A stretch of DNA of 64,000 nucleotides from Pseudomonadota bacterium (GTDB lineage: Bacteria; Pseudomonadota; Gammaproteobacteria; Burkholderiales; Burkholderiaceae_C). Every line of letters starts with the position of its first letter. The first letter of the stretch is position 1. Made by a program: the position numbers and the translations under genes. The notes under the pieces were generated by a model. That model made no database searches and was not told where the DNA came from. It saw only the letters and a program-made list of their open reading frames with translations. Below, one piece after another: positions 47,558 to 56,908 of the stretch. Location: positions 1 through 64,000 of the forward strand of contig JAJZEB010000003.1 of assembly GCA_021805805.1 (NCBI GenBank), in the 5' to 3' direction.

Positions 47558-48785
47558 GCTCTTGCCCGAGCCAGTGCAGCACCTCGTAGCACGCGCCCAT
47601 CGTGTGGTAATCGGTCTTGCCCGGAGGGCTCTTGCGATCGTCCAGCGGCGCGAAATCGGCGCTGCGCACCCGGTACCAGCCGCCGTGGCGGTGGTCGACC
47701 AAGTTCCGCCAGGCCACCTGCCAGATCCGCGTGTACCAGTCCCAGTAGGCGGGGTCGCCGGTGCGCACGGCCAGCGCGGCCGCCGCAGCGAAGCTCTCCG
47801 CGTGCACCCAGAAGTGCTTGTCGGTGTCGTACGCCGAACCGTCGGGCGCGAAGCCGTAGATCAAGCCGCCATGACGCTCGTCCCAGCCGTGGCGCATCGC
47901 CGCCGCGAACAGCGACTTCGCGCGCTGCAGCAGCCACGGCGGACGCTGATCCGGAGGCAGCCGCTGCTCGAGCTGCAGCAGCAGCTTGGCCCATTCGGTC
48001 AAATGCCCGGTCTGCACTCCCCACGGCCGGAACAAGTCTTCGCGATGCCCGCGGTTGTAGTCCCAGTCGGCGCTCCAGTCCGAGCGATAGTGCTCCCAGA
48101 CGAGGCCGCCGCACTGCGCGCCCAGGCCGCGCACCACGGCGTCGGCGAGTCGCAGCGCGTGCTGCACGTAGCGAAAGGAGCCGGTGGCATCGAACGCTGC
48201 CAGCATCGCCTCGCAGGCGTGCATGTTCGCGTTCTGGCCGCGATAAGGGCCGATACGCCAGGCGTCATCGGCCTCGTCGGCGTACAGCCCATGGCGTGGT
48301 TCCCAGAAACGCATCTGCAAGGTCTCGAACACCGCGTCGGGATCGGCGTCGGCTTCGCCGGCTAGCCGGGCGTGCGCGTGCGCGAGCAAGACGAAGGCTA
48401 GCCCGTAGCTGCGCTGTGCCGGGTCGCGCACCGCGGCGCGGCACCCGTCCCAATCGAGTTCCCAGGCGTAGCGGCCGTCGGCACCGCGGTGCGCGCGCTG
48501 CAGAAAGCCGAGCGCATGGCGCATTGCATCGCGGTGGTACGCATCGCCGAAATGGCGCCAGGCCATCGCGTGGTTGAACACGAACCGCGCGCTGCTGACC
48601 AGGTGCCGCGTGCGCGGGTCGTAGACACTGCCGTCGTCGCGGTAGCCGTGGAACATTCCGCCTCGAGGGTCGCATTCGGCGCCGCGATAGAAAGCGAGGA
48701 TCGCGGCGATGTGCGCACGCAGAAACGCCGGGGCGCGAAAGTCGATCGTGCCGCAGGTGTCCCCCGCGCAGAGCTCGTCGGCCAT
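47472..48785 (-). CDS. AGE-family epimerase/isomerase (possible mannose isomerase)
   Basis: This is a 437-residue (alpha/alpha)6-barrel enzyme of the N-acylglucosamine 2-epimerase family. TRHLVSSARFVFNHAMA (Arg), ANMHACEAMLAAF, GHLTEWAKLLLQLEQ and KHFWVHAESFAAAAAL are the AGE blocks with the expected His, Glu and Arg. Members interconvert N-acetylglucosamine/N-acetylmannosamine, or mannose/fructose, or cellobiose forms. Here the sugar ABC transporter (12 bases upstream) and the fructokinase suggest mannose/fructose isomerisation, which is inference. The C-terminal 30 residues run into the DUF3014 gene in antisense. Confidence 0.85.
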   Translation of the reverse strand: MADELCAGDTCGTIDFRAPAFLRAHIAAILAFYRGAECDPRGGMFHGYRDDGSVYDPRTRHLVSSARFVFNHAMAWRHFGDAYHRDAMRHALGFLQRAHRGADGRYAWELDWDGCRAAVRDPAQRSYGLAFVLLAHAHARLAGEADADPDAVFETLQMRFWEPRHGLYADEADDAWRIGPYRGQNANMHACEAMLAAFDATGSFRYVQHALRLADAVVRGLGAQCGGLVWEHYRSDWSADWDYNRGHREDLFRPWGVQTGHLTEWAKLLLQLEQRLPPDQRPPWLLQRAKSLFAAAMRHGWDERHGGLIYGFAPDGSAYDTDKHFWVHAESFAAAAALAVRTGDPAYWDWYTRIWQVAWRNLVDHRHGGWYRVRSADFAPLDDRKSPPGKTDYHTMGACYEVLHWLGQEPSPRAPWTRAAPEPGGGEDRSAPGAATV

Positions 48786-48796
48786 CGCGCAGCTGC

Positions 48797-49900
48797 TCAG
48801 GCCAGCCGCTGCTGCGAGCGCGCGTCGAACAGCACCACGCGACCGAGGTCGAAGCACAGCGCGACGATCTGCCCTGCGTGCAGCGTCTCCTCGGGGTCGA
48901 GCCGTGCGGTGATCTCCTGGCCGCCGATGTCGAGCACCGCCAGGATGTCGGCTCCGGTGGGCTCGACGACTTCAACACGCGCCTGCAGCGCCGCGTGCCG
49001 TCCGAGCGGCACCACGCCGTTGCGTTGCAGCGCGATGGCCTCGGCGCGCACCCCGACGATGACCTCGTCGCTGCTGCGCCGACGCAACGCCGCGTCCGCG
49101 CACGGCAACGCCAGTTGCGCGCCGCCGCCGAACTGCAGCCACGGACCGCCCTCGCCCGAAGACACGGTCGCGCGCAGCAGGTTCATCCGCGGCGATCCCA
49201 TGAAACCGGCGACGAACGTGTTCTGCGGCTGGTGGTAGACCTCGTGCGGCGTCCCGATCTGCTGCACGACTCCATCCCTCAGCACCGCGATGCGCGTGGC
49301 CAGGGTCATGGCCTCGATCTGGTCGTGGGTCACGTAGACGATGGTCGCGCGCAGGCTCTGGTGCAGGCGCTTGATTTCGGTGCGCATGTCGAGCCGCAGT
49401 TGCGCGTCGAGGTTCGACAGCGGCTCGTCGAACAGGTAAAGGCGCGGCTCGCGTGCCAGCGCACGCCCGATCGCCACGCGCTGGCGCTGCCCGCCCGACA
49501 GCTGTCTGGGCTTGCGCCCCAGCAGGTGGTCGAGCTGCAGCGTGGACGCGACCTCGCGCACGCGGCGCGTACGCTCTTCGCGCGCGACCTTGCGCATGCG
49601 CAGCGGAAACGCGATGTTCTGCTCGACGGTCATGTTCGGGTACAGCGCATACGACTGGAACACCATCGAGATGTCGCGGTCGGCGGGCGCAAGGTCGGTG
49701 ATGTCGCGGCCGTCGAGGCTGACGCGCCCCCCGCTGGGCTCGTCGAGTCCGGCGATCATGTTCATCAGCGTGCTCTTGCCGCAACCCGATGGCCCGACCA
49801 GGACCAGGAACTCGCCGTCCTCGAGGTCGATCGAGACGTCGTGCAGCACCGTGACGTTGCCGTAGCGCTTGTGGACCTTGTCCAGATGCAGTCTGGCCAT
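48797..49900 (-). CDS. Sugar ABC transporter ATP-binding protein (MalK/UgpC type)
   Basis: The protein is 367 residues. Walker A is GPSGCGKST, the Q-loop is in MVFQSYALYPNMTVEQN, the signature is LSGGQRQR, Walker B is LYLFDEPLSNLD and the switch is YVTHDQ. A C-terminal TOBE regulatory domain follows. This is the CUT1 family shared by many sugar transporters. ATG at 49900 is chosen over an in-frame GTG upstream. Seven bases separate it from the permease gene. Confidence 0.93.
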   Translation of the reverse strand: MARLHLDKVHKRYGNVTVLHDVSIDLEDGEFLVLVGPSGCGKSTLMNMIAGLDEPSGGRVSLDGRDITDLAPADRDISMVFQSYALYPNMTVEQNIAFPLRMRKVAREERTRRVREVASTLQLDHLLGRKPRQLSGGQRQRVAIGRALAREPRLYLFDEPLSNLDAQLRLDMRTEIKRLHQSLRATIVYVTHDQIEAMTLATRIAVLRDGVVQQIGTPHEVYHQPQNTFVAGFMGSPRMNLLRATVSSGEGGPWLQFGGGAQLALPCADAALRRRSSDEVIVGVRAEAIALQRNGVVPLGRHAALQARVEVVEPTGADILAVLDIGGQEITARLDPEETLHAGQIVALCFDLGRVVLFDARSQQRLA

Positions 49901-49907
49901 TCCTTGC

Positions 49908-50753
49908 TCACCCCTTGACCGCACCGGCCATCAGCCCGCGCACGAAATATTTGCCCGACGCCACGTAGACGATCAGCGTCGGCACCGCGGCGACGATCGC
50001 AGCCGCGAAATAGACGTTGTACTCCTTGAACCCCATCGAGCTGTTGACCAGGTTGTTCAGCGCCACCGTGACCGGCGAAGTCGCGTCGTTGCCGAAAGTC
50101 GAACCGAACAGAAAGTCGTTCCAGATGTTGGTGAACTGCCAGATCAACGTGACGACGACGATCGGCCCGCTGTTGGGCAGCAGGATGCGAAGCAGCACGC
50201 CGAAGAAGCCCGCGCCGTCCATTCGCGCGCTGCGCACCAGGTCGCGTGGGAAGTGGGCGTAGTAGTTGCGGAAGAACAAAGTCACGAATCCGATGCCGTA
50301 CACCACGTTGACGAAGACCAGCCCGGCGATGGTCCCCGAAAGCCCGAGGGCGCCGAGCAGCCGCGCCATCGGGATCAGCACGATCTGGAACGGTATGAAG
50401 ACCGAGAACAGCAGCAGCGCATACAGCAGTTCCGCGCCGCGCAGGCGGTACTGGGTCAGCACGTAGCCGTTGAGCGCGCCGACCGCGGTCGACACCAGCA
50501 CCGCCGGGACGACGATCAGGAACGAATTGGCGAAATACGGCCGCAGCCCCTGCGCCGACACTCCGATCTGCGCGCTGCTCCAGGCACGGGCCCACGGTTG
50601 CAGCGTCCAGTGGCGCGGCCATTGCAACAGCCCGCCGCTCTGGATGTCGCTCAACGGCTTGCACGCGTTGAGCACCATCACCACGAGCGGAGCCAAGCAC
50701 AGCATGGCCAGCAGTACGAGAACGCCATGGAACATCCAACGCGAGAATTTCAT
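49908..50753 (-). CDS. Sugar ABC transporter permease (MalG type)
   Basis: This 281-residue CUT1 inner-membrane permease has six or so hydrophobic segments. The cytoplasmic EAA loop reads DLVRSARMDGAGFFGVLLRILLPNSGP, the ATPase contact. GGAGG is five bases before the ATG at 50753; a GTG six bases earlier lies inside that site. Paired with the MalF-type permease upstream. Confidence 0.9.
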   Translation of the reverse strand: MKFSRWMFHGVLVLLAMLCLAPLVVMVLNACKPLSDIQSGGLLQWPRHWTLQPWARAWSSAQIGVSAQGLRPYFANSFLIVVPAVLVSTAVGALNGYVLTQYRLRGAELLYALLLFSVFIPFQIVLIPMARLLGALGLSGTIAGLVFVNVVYGIGFVTLFFRNYYAHFPRDLVRSARMDGAGFFGVLLRILLPNSGPIVVVTLIWQFTNIWNDFLFGSTFGNDATSPVTVALNNLVNSSMGFKEYNVYFAAAIVAAVPTLIVYVASGKYFVRGLMAGAVKG

Positions 50754-50801
50754 CGCCACCTCCTCTCCGGCTTGCGCGACGCCGCCATGGCGCTTGCTTG
50801 G

Positions 50802-51668
50802 TCAGCCGCGCGCGACGCGCCTGTACTCGTGACGCAGATACGGCAGCACGAACACGACGATCGCGCCGAGCATCAGCACCGAGCTTGCCGACCCGACTCC
50901 CATTTCGCTGCGCGTGAACGTGTACTGGTACATGAAGATCGACGGCAGCCAGGTCGCGTTTCCCGGGCCGCCGCTGGTCATCGCGACGACCAGGTCGTAA
51001 CAGCGGATCGCATTGGTCGCCAACACCACCGCGGCCGATGCGAATACCGGGCCGAGTTGCGGCACGATGACATAGAGATAGATCTGCCACGGCCGCGCGC
51101 CGTCGATCCGTGCCGCGTGCACCGGCTCGATGTCCAGGCCGCGCAGCCCGGCGAGGAACATCGCCATCACGAATCCAGCCGATTGCCAGATCGCGGCCAG
51201 CGCAACGCAGTACAGCGCCCGGTCCGAGCGGACGATCCAGTCGAACGTGAAGCCTGTCCAACCGAGGTGGCGAACGATTCCCTGCATGCCGACTGCCGGG
51301 TCGAGCAGCCACTTCCACGCGGTTCCGGTGACGATGAACGACAACGCCATCGGATAAAGGAAGACGGTCCGCCAGACACCCTCGGCGCGCACGCCCTGCT
51401 CGATCATCACGGCCAGCAAGAGTCCCAGCAACAGACTCGCGCCGATGTACACGGCGGCATAGATCCAGACGTTGTTCGCCGCGATCCACCAGTTCCGCAA
51501 CGCCAGCAGCACCTGGTAGTTCTGCATGCCGACCAGCTCTGAGCTCGGCAGCATGCGTGACGCAGTCAGCGACAGGTAGCCACTGTAGGCCATGAAGCCA
51601 TAGACGCAAACGGCCACCAGCAGCACGCTGGGACTCAAGACCAGGGCAGGCAACCATCGCGCTTTCAT
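50802..51668 (-). CDS. Sugar ABC transporter permease (MalF type)
   Basis: This is a 288-residue permease with hydrophobic segments from residue 7 on. The EAA-like loop is EPVHAARIDGARPWQIYLYVIVPQL. VYGFMAYSGYLSLTASRMLPSSELVGMQNYQVLL is the usual CUT1 N-terminal region. It follows the binding-protein gene by ten bases. Confidence 0.9.
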   Translation of the reverse strand: MKARWLPALVLSPSVLLVAVCVYGFMAYSGYLSLTASRMLPSSELVGMQNYQVLLALRNWWIAANNVWIYAAVYIGASLLLGLLLAVMIEQGVRAEGVWRTVFLYPMALSFIVTGTAWKWLLDPAVGMQGIVRHLGWTGFTFDWIVRSDRALYCVALAAIWQSAGFVMAMFLAGLRGLDIEPVHAARIDGARPWQIYLYVIVPQLGPVFASAAVVLATNAIRCYDLVVAMTSGGPGNATWLPSIFMYQYTFTRSEMGVGSASSVLMLGAIVVFVLPYLRHEYRRVARG

Positions 51669-51678
51669 CGCTTCGACC

Positions 51679-52950
51679 TCAGTACCGGGCGCGCGCCGCT
51701 GCGGCCAGCTGCGCGGCCGCTTGCGCGGGCGTGATCTCGCCGTCGAAAGCGCGCGCGATGATGTCGTAGAAGGCGTGCTGGATCGCAGGCGGCACGGCGT
51801 AGCCCTGCGACATCGAACCCATCAGCGTGCCGGCCCGGTCGGCCTCGGCCAGATCGGCGATGGCCTTCGCGCCGCAGGCGTTGAACCCGGCGGGCGAGAC
51901 GCCGAGCAGCGCCGGCGCGGATCCCTTGACCCGATTGAACCGAGCCTGCACCTCCGGGCTCATCACGTCATCGACCATGCGCGCCTGCGCCGCGCGATCC
52001 TTGACGTCGAAGAACACGAACGCGTCGGAGTTGAACGTCACCGATCCCTGGGTCCCCGGCGTGCGCAGGCACAGGTAGTCCTTGCCGGGAACCCGCCCCG
52101 CATGGTTGAACTCGCCCAGCGCCCAATCGCCCATCATCTGGAAGCCGGCGCGTCCGTCGATCACCATGCCGGTGGCGACGTTCCAGTCGCGGTTGGCGTA
52201 TTCACCGTCGACATAGCTGCGCAGCGCGCGCAGACGCGTGAACGACGTACGCATCGCTGCCGAGTCGAGCGCGGCCGGTTGCAGCTCGATCAGCGCGCGG
52301 CGGTAGAACGCCGGACCTCCGACCGACAGCACGATGCCATCGAACATGGTCGCGATCTGCCACGGCTGCCCGCCCGCGGCCAGCGGGACGAACCCGGCCT
52401 TGCGGACCTTGTCCAGATCGCTGATGAACGCGCCCCAGTCGCCAGGCGCGCGGTGCACGCCGGCGCGCTCCAGGACCGCCTTGTTGGCCCAGACCCAGTT
52501 GCTCGAATGCACGTCGATCGGCGCTGCGACCCAGCGTCCTCGGTCCGTGTCGAACGCCTGCAGCGCCTTCGGCACGCGCTGCGCCCAGCCACCGCTGCGC
52601 GCCAGCGGTGTCAGATCCTGCAATGCGCCCTGCGCCGCCCAGTCGCGTATGTCGAAGCCGAGCATCTGCGCAGCGGTCGGCGGATCAGCGGACAGCACCC
52701 GTGCGCGCAGCGTGGTCATGGCCTGTGCACCGCCGCCGCCGGCGATCGGCACGTCGCGCCACTGCACGCCCTGCGCGCGCAGCGTGCGCTCGAGTTCCTT
52801 CAGCGCCGAGGCCTCGCCGCCGGCGGTCCACCAATGCAGCACCTGCACTTCGGCGGCGGCCGCATCCGGCACGACCGCCAGGGGCTGCACCAGCGCGAGA
52901 GCAGACGCATTGAAAAACGCGATGAAAAATGCGCGGATCGGACGCTTCAC
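51679..52950 (-). CDS. Sugar ABC transporter periplasmic binding protein
   Basis: This 423-residue family-1 solute-binding protein has a signal peptide (KRPIRAFFIAFFNASALALV, cleavage near DAAAAEV), EVQVLHWWTAGGEASALKELERTL and GVQWRDVPIAGGGGAQAMTTLRARVLSADPPTAAQ, typical of glucose/mannose-type binding proteins. GTG at 52950 has GGAGA seven bases upstream; the longer open frame upstream is not protein-like. First gene of the ABC-AGE operon, divergent from fructokinase across 491 bases. Confidence 0.92.
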   Translation of the reverse strand: MKRPIRAFFIAFFNASALALVQPLAVVPDAAAAEVQVLHWWTAGGEASALKELERTLRAQGVQWRDVPIAGGGGAQAMTTLRARVLSADPPTAAQMLGFDIRDWAAQGALQDLTPLARSGGWAQRVPKALQAFDTDRGRWVAAPIDVHSSNWVWANKAVLERAGVHRAPGDWGAFISDLDKVRKAGFVPLAAGGQPWQIATMFDGIVLSVGGPAFYRRALIELQPAALDSAAMRTSFTRLRALRSYVDGEYANRDWNVATGMVIDGRAGFQMMGDWALGEFNHAGRVPGKDYLCLRTPGTQGSVTFNSDAFVFFDVKDRAAQARMVDDVMSPEVQARFNRVKGSAPALLGVSPAGFNACGAKAIADLAEADRAGTLMGSMSQGYAVPPAIQHAFYDIIARAFDGEITPAQAAAQLAAAARARY

Positions 52951-53441
52951 GGCGATCTCCAGAGAACCGGAAAACGGGCTGCGCGAGTGCTTGCCTCGAC
53001 GCCCTTTGCGACGTAGCTTAGCGACATCGACTTTTCCGGTGATTAAGGGTAAACCCGCGTTTTGTGCTCCGGGCGTTTTCGCAAGACTTTGTATTAATTG
53101 AACTTTTCTCGTCCGCAACAGACCTCACAAAAGCATTCGAAATTCCCCGCACCGCTTGTATTCGGTATTTTTATTACACAAATCGATTCGGCATCTAATA
53201 TGAAATCCATGCTCAACCAGTTGCTCGCCAGATTTTTCAAAAGGCCGAACTGTCCGTCGCAACATTGGTGTGCCCTGACCAGCGGCAACTCCGATGCAAG
53301 CGTTGCACGGCAACACCGGAGGGCGCCGAGCAGCCCATCGAGTCTGCGTGGTGCCGAATTGGCGACAACGGTCGACACCATGGCCGAATTCCCGCACGAT
53401 GCCGCGGCCATTGCGTTGCGGCGCGACAACCGGACAGCGCC
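52951..53441. other. Divergent control region between the sugar ABC operon and fructokinase
   Basis: This 491-base stretch has no credible gene. Part of it is strikingly AT-rich for this genome: 53161-53220 has 21 G/C in 60. TTGTATT occurs at 53089-53095 and 53156-53162, and TAATAT at 53196-53201 might be a -10. No local regulator gene is present, so a distant regulator probably binds here. Confidence 0.55.
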
Positions 53442-54395
53442 ATGATCGCGGTCTGTGGCGAAGCCTTGATGGACGTGTTCGCCGGCACGCCGACACCGAC
53501 GGGCCTGGCGCTGGACGCGCGCGTCGGCGGCTCGCCGTTCAACCTCGCGGTCGGCCTGGCGCGGCTGCGCCAGCCGGTCGCGCTGCTCGGCGCGATCTCG
53601 ACCGACTTCCTCGGCCAGCGACTGTGGCAGGCGCTGGTCGACGAAGGCGTCGAACCGGGCGCCGTGCGCCGCAGTGCGGCACCGACCACGCTCAGCCTGG
53701 TCGGAACCGACTCCGGCGGGCACCCGTCGTACGCGTTCCACGGCAGCGCGGGTGCCGACCGCGACCTGCCGCTGGATGCGCTTGCCGCGCTCGACGCGCT
53801 GCCGAACGCACTGCGCGCGCTGCACCTGGGCTCGTACACGGCGATCGTGCCGCAGGTGGCGTCGACGCTGCGCGCGCTGGTCGAACGCATGCAGCACCGC
53901 TGCCTGATCGCGTACGACCCGAACCTGCGCCTGCAGGTCGAGCCCGATCGCACGCGCTGGCGCGCCATGCTCGACTGGATGCTGCCGCGCGCCGACCTGG
54001 TCAAGCTCAGCGACGAGGATCTGCGGCTGCTCGAACCCGGACTGCCGATCGAAGTCTTCGCGCGCCATGCGCGCGCGCAGGGGTGCGGCTTGCTGATCGT
54101 CACCCGCGGCGCGCACGGCGCGCTGGCCTGGAGCCGCCATGCGCACGCCGCCGCGCCGGCGCAGCCGGTCGCGCTCGTCGACACCGTCGGCGCCGGCGAC
54201 AGCTTCCAGGCCGCCACGCTGGCCTGGCTGGCCGAGCACGCGTGCCTGAGCGCGGGCGCGCCGGGCGGACTCGACGCCGACGCGCTGCATGCGCTGCTGC
54301 GTTTTGCCACGGCCGCGGCCGCGCTGACCTGCGGCAGGCGCGGCGCCGACCTGCCGCGACGCGACGCCATCGATGCCGCGCTGCGCGGCGCCTGA
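53442..54395 (+). CDS. Fructokinase-like PfkB-family carbohydrate kinase
   Basis: The protein is 317 residues. MIAVCGEALMDVF opens as in bacterial fructokinases. GGSPFNLAVGLARL is the sugar-binding motif, and DTVGAGDSFQAATLAWL (near residues 246-262) carries the catalytic Asp and anion hole. It probably makes fructose 6-phosphate. Divergent from the ABC-AGE operon and eight bases from the stop of the enoyl-CoA hydratase gene. ATG at 53442 is chosen because the frame upstream is low complexity and reaches into the control region. Confidence 0.87.
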   Translation: MIAVCGEALMDVFAGTPTPTGLALDARVGGSPFNLAVGLARLRQPVALLGAISTDFLGQRLWQALVDEGVEPGAVRRSAAPTTLSLVGTDSGGHPSYAFHGSAGADRDLPLDALAALDALPNALRALHLGSYTAIVPQVASTLRALVERMQHRCLIAYDPNLRLQVEPDRTRWRAMLDWMLPRADLVKLSDEDLRLLEPGLPIEVFARHARAQGCGLLIVTRGAHGALAWSRHAHAAAPAQPVALVDTVGAGDSFQAATLAWLAEHACLSAGAPGGLDADALHALLRFATAAAALTCGRRGADLPRRDAIDAALRGA

Positions 54396-54403
54396 ACGCC
54401 GGC

Positions 54404-55192
54404 TCAGTCGGCGCGCGCGCCGTCCGGCTTTCGCGCCGCGACGAAGCCGGCGATGCGGCGCGCGGTCTCGGCGCTGGCAAAGCACGCGTGCGCGGCTTCG
54501 GTTTCGCGTTCGAGCGCGGCTTCCAGCTCCGCGGTCGCGCCCATGGCGCGCTTGAGCCGGCTGGTGGCGTGCGCTGCGCGCGCGGCCACGCGTCCGGCCA
54601 ATTCGAGCGCGACGGCGCCCAGTTGCTCCCTCGGCACCACGCGGTTGACCAGGCCGAGCGCGTACAGGCGCTGCGCATCGAGGCGCTCGCCAAGCACGAT
54701 CAGCTCCATCGCGCGCTGGTAGCCGAGCGCGCGCGGCAGCAGCCAGGTCACGCCGCCGGTGACGAAATGCCCGAGTTCCATTTCGGGAAAGAACGCCACT
54801 AGGTCGTCGGCGGCGACGACCAGGTCGCAGTTCAGCATCCACTCGAGACCGCCGCCGACTGCATAGCCGTGCACCGCGCCGACGACCAGCTTGGGACCGT
54901 GCATCAGATCGCGGGTGATGCGCTGGATGCGCGCGCAGGTCGACGCGATGCTGGCCTCGGTCGAGGCCTGCGCGCCGAACTCCTTCAGGTCGTCGCCGGC
55001 GCAGAACGCGCGCCCGGCGCCGGTCAGCACGATCGAACCGGTTGCCGGGTCGGCGTGCGCCGCGTGCAGCGCTTCGTGCAGGTCGTCGAGCAGGCTGCCG
55101 CCGATGGCGTTCAGGCGCTCGGGGCGGTCCAGGGTGACGACGCTGACCGCGCCTTGCGCGTGCAGGCGGACACTGGGGATTCGATCGTTCAT
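54404..55192 (-). CDS. Enoyl-CoA hydratase/isomerase family protein
   Basis: This is a 262-residue crotonase-fold protein. GAGRAFCAGDDLKEF gives the oxyanion hole. Both catalytic glutamates are kept, in GGGLEWMLNCDLV and FFPEMELGHFV, so hydratase chemistry is possible. Its ATG overlaps the ligase stop (four bases). Together they look like an activation and beta-oxidation pair; the acid is unknown. Confidence 0.87.
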   Translation of the reverse strand: MNDRIPSVRLHAQGAVSVVTLDRPERLNAIGGSLLDDLHEALHAAHADPATGSIVLTGAGRAFCAGDDLKEFGAQASTEASIASTCARIQRITRDLMHGPKLVVGAVHGYAVGGGLEWMLNCDLVVAADDLVAFFPEMELGHFVTGGVTWLLPRALGYQRAMELIVLGERLDAQRLYALGLVNRVVPREQLGAVALELAGRVAARAAHATSRLKRAMGATAELEAALERETEAAHACFASAETARRIAGFVAARKPDGARAD

Positions 55193-56784
55193 GGCATGGT
55201 CGTCGGGTTGGTTGCGGATGGGCAATGCGCTGCCTCGCGATCCCAGGCGCCTGCGGTACCGAGCGCGCGCAGGCGGAACTTCTCGACCTTGTCGGTCGGC
55301 GTCTTCGGCAGCTCCGGCATGAACCGCAGATAGCGCGGGATCATGAACCGCGCCATGCGGGACTCGCACCATTCGGCCAGCGCAGCCGGCTCCAGCACTG
55401 CGCCGGAGCGCAGCACCACGCTGGCCAGCACGTCCTCTTCGGTCAGCTCGCTGGGCACGCCGACGACCGCGCATTCGAGCACCAGCGGATGCTGCTCGAG
55501 CACCATTTCGACTTCGGCCGCCGAGATGTTCTCTCCACGCCGACGCACGATGTCCTTGCGCCGGCCGACGAAGCTGTACCAGCCATCTGCATCGCGGCGC
55601 AGCAGGTCGCCGGTGTGGAACCACTGGTCGCGCATCACCTCGACGGTCTTCTCCGGCATCGCCCAGTAGCCGTCCATCAGCACCGACGGCTCGGTGCCGC
55701 GCACCAGCAATTCGCCGGTCTCGCCCGTGGGCACCGGGAACCCGTCGTCGTCGACCAGCCGCAGCTCGAACGGGCCGCGCGGCTTGCCGCAGCTACCCCG
55801 ACGCGCCGGCGCGTCGGGCGGCGTATACAGCACCACGCCGATTTCGGTGGCGCCGTACAGCTCGACCAGCCGGCAGCCGAAACGCCGCTCGAATTCGGGC
55901 GCCCAGGGCGGCAGAGGAACGCCCCAGCCCAGGCGCGCGCCATGATCGCGATCACTCGGCGACTGCGGCTGCTTCCACAGCATGGTCAGCGTCGCGCCCA
56001 TGAAATCGAAAACCGTGGCGCGCAGCGCGCGTACCTCGTCCCAGTAGCGCGATGCCGAGAAGCGCAGCCCGAACGCGGCCACGCCGCGCAGCAGCAAGGC
56101 AGGCGCCAGCGTCAGCACCGCGCCGTCGAGATGGAACATCGGGTACGGGCAATACAGCACGTCGTCGGCGCCCAGCCCCAGCCCGTCGATCGCGCCTGCG
56201 GCGTGGCGCAACACGAATCGGTGCGACACCAGGGCGGCCTTCGAACGCCCGGTCGAGCCCGAGGTGTAGAGCAGCAGCGCCGGCGACGAGAAATGGGACG
56301 CCGGCGGCGGCGGCAGCCGCTCGGCCGGCGCCAGCAGCGCATCCCAGCGCCGCGGCCGCCGCCCGTCCTGCATGTCCTGGACCTCGCCGCCGACGACCAC
56401 GACATCGCCGGGCCAGCGCTCGTGCACCGCGGCGAATGCGGCCCACAGCGACGCATGCACGATCAACAGCCTGCTGCCGACCAGCTCGAGCGCGTCGGCC
56501 AGAAGCTCGCCGCGCCAGTCGGTGTTGAGCGGAGCAGCGACCGCGCCGAGCCGCGCCAGCGCGAACCAGGCGACGACGAACTCGATGCAGTTCGGCAGCA
56601 GCAGGCTGACGTTGTCGCCTGCGCGCACGCCGCCGGCATGCAACCCCGCGGCAACGCGCTGCGCATCGCGCCAGACCTCGGCGTAGCTCCATTCGCGTTG
56701 CACGAAACGCACGAACGGGCGTTGCGGCGCTTCGGCAGCCGCCAGCGCGAGTTCAGCATCAAGTGTTCGCGTCCATTTGGACAT
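55189..56784 (-). CDS. AMP-dependent acyl-CoA ligase (CaiC/FadD-like)
   Basis: This is a 531-residue adenylate-forming ligase. YTSGSTGRSKAALVSH is the AMP loop; VELYGATEIGVVLYTPP, FHTGDLLRRDADGWYSFVGRRKDIVRRRGENISAAEVE and PTDKVEKFRLR complete the set. It is like crotonobetaine/carnitine-CoA or cyclohexanecarboxyl-CoA ligases. ATG at 56784 (MSKWTRTLDAELA); upstream frame is not protein-like. Not a phenylacetate-CoA ligase by its motifs. Divergent from the transglutaminase gene. Confidence 0.85.
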   Translation of the reverse strand: MSKWTRTLDAELALAAAEAPQRPFVRFVQREWSYAEVWRDAQRVAAGLHAGGVRAGDNVSLLLPNCIEFVVAWFALARLGAVAAPLNTDWRGELLADALELVGSRLLIVHASLWAAFAAVHERWPGDVVVVGGEVQDMQDGRRPRRWDALLAPAERLPPPPASHFSSPALLLYTSGSTGRSKAALVSHRFVLRHAAGAIDGLGLGADDVLYCPYPMFHLDGAVLTLAPALLLRGVAAFGLRFSASRYWDEVRALRATVFDFMGATLTMLWKQPQSPSDRDHGARLGWGVPLPPWAPEFERRFGCRLVELYGATEIGVVLYTPPDAPARRGSCGKPRGPFELRLVDDDGFPVPTGETGELLVRGTEPSVLMDGYWAMPEKTVEVMRDQWFHTGDLLRRDADGWYSFVGRRKDIVRRRGENISAAEVEMVLEQHPLVLECAVVGVPSELTEEDVLASVVLRSGAVLEPAALAEWCESRMARFMIPRYLRFMPELPKTPTDKVEKFRLRALGTAGAWDREAAHCPSATNPTTMP

Positions 56785-56908
56785 CGGTCGCCTTCGCGTT
56801 CGGTAATGAAACCAATTATGACAGGCAATGGCCGGTCGCGGACGTCCCCTAAACTTCATGGCTCGTCCGGCGGACCGTTCCCCGCCGCCTTTTCCCGATC
56901 GTTCAATC

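Noticed and set aside
53098..53445. A 115-codon open frame in the fructokinase control region
   Set aside because: It begins at TTG, overlaps the fructokinase start, has no ribosome site, and its middle crosses the AT-rich control segment. No domain is recognisable.
55189..56784. Phenylacetate-CoA ligase PaaK
   Set aside because: The AMP-loop and C-terminal blocks are of the CaiC/FadD kind with a full-length 531-residue chain; PaaK is about 440 residues with different motifs.
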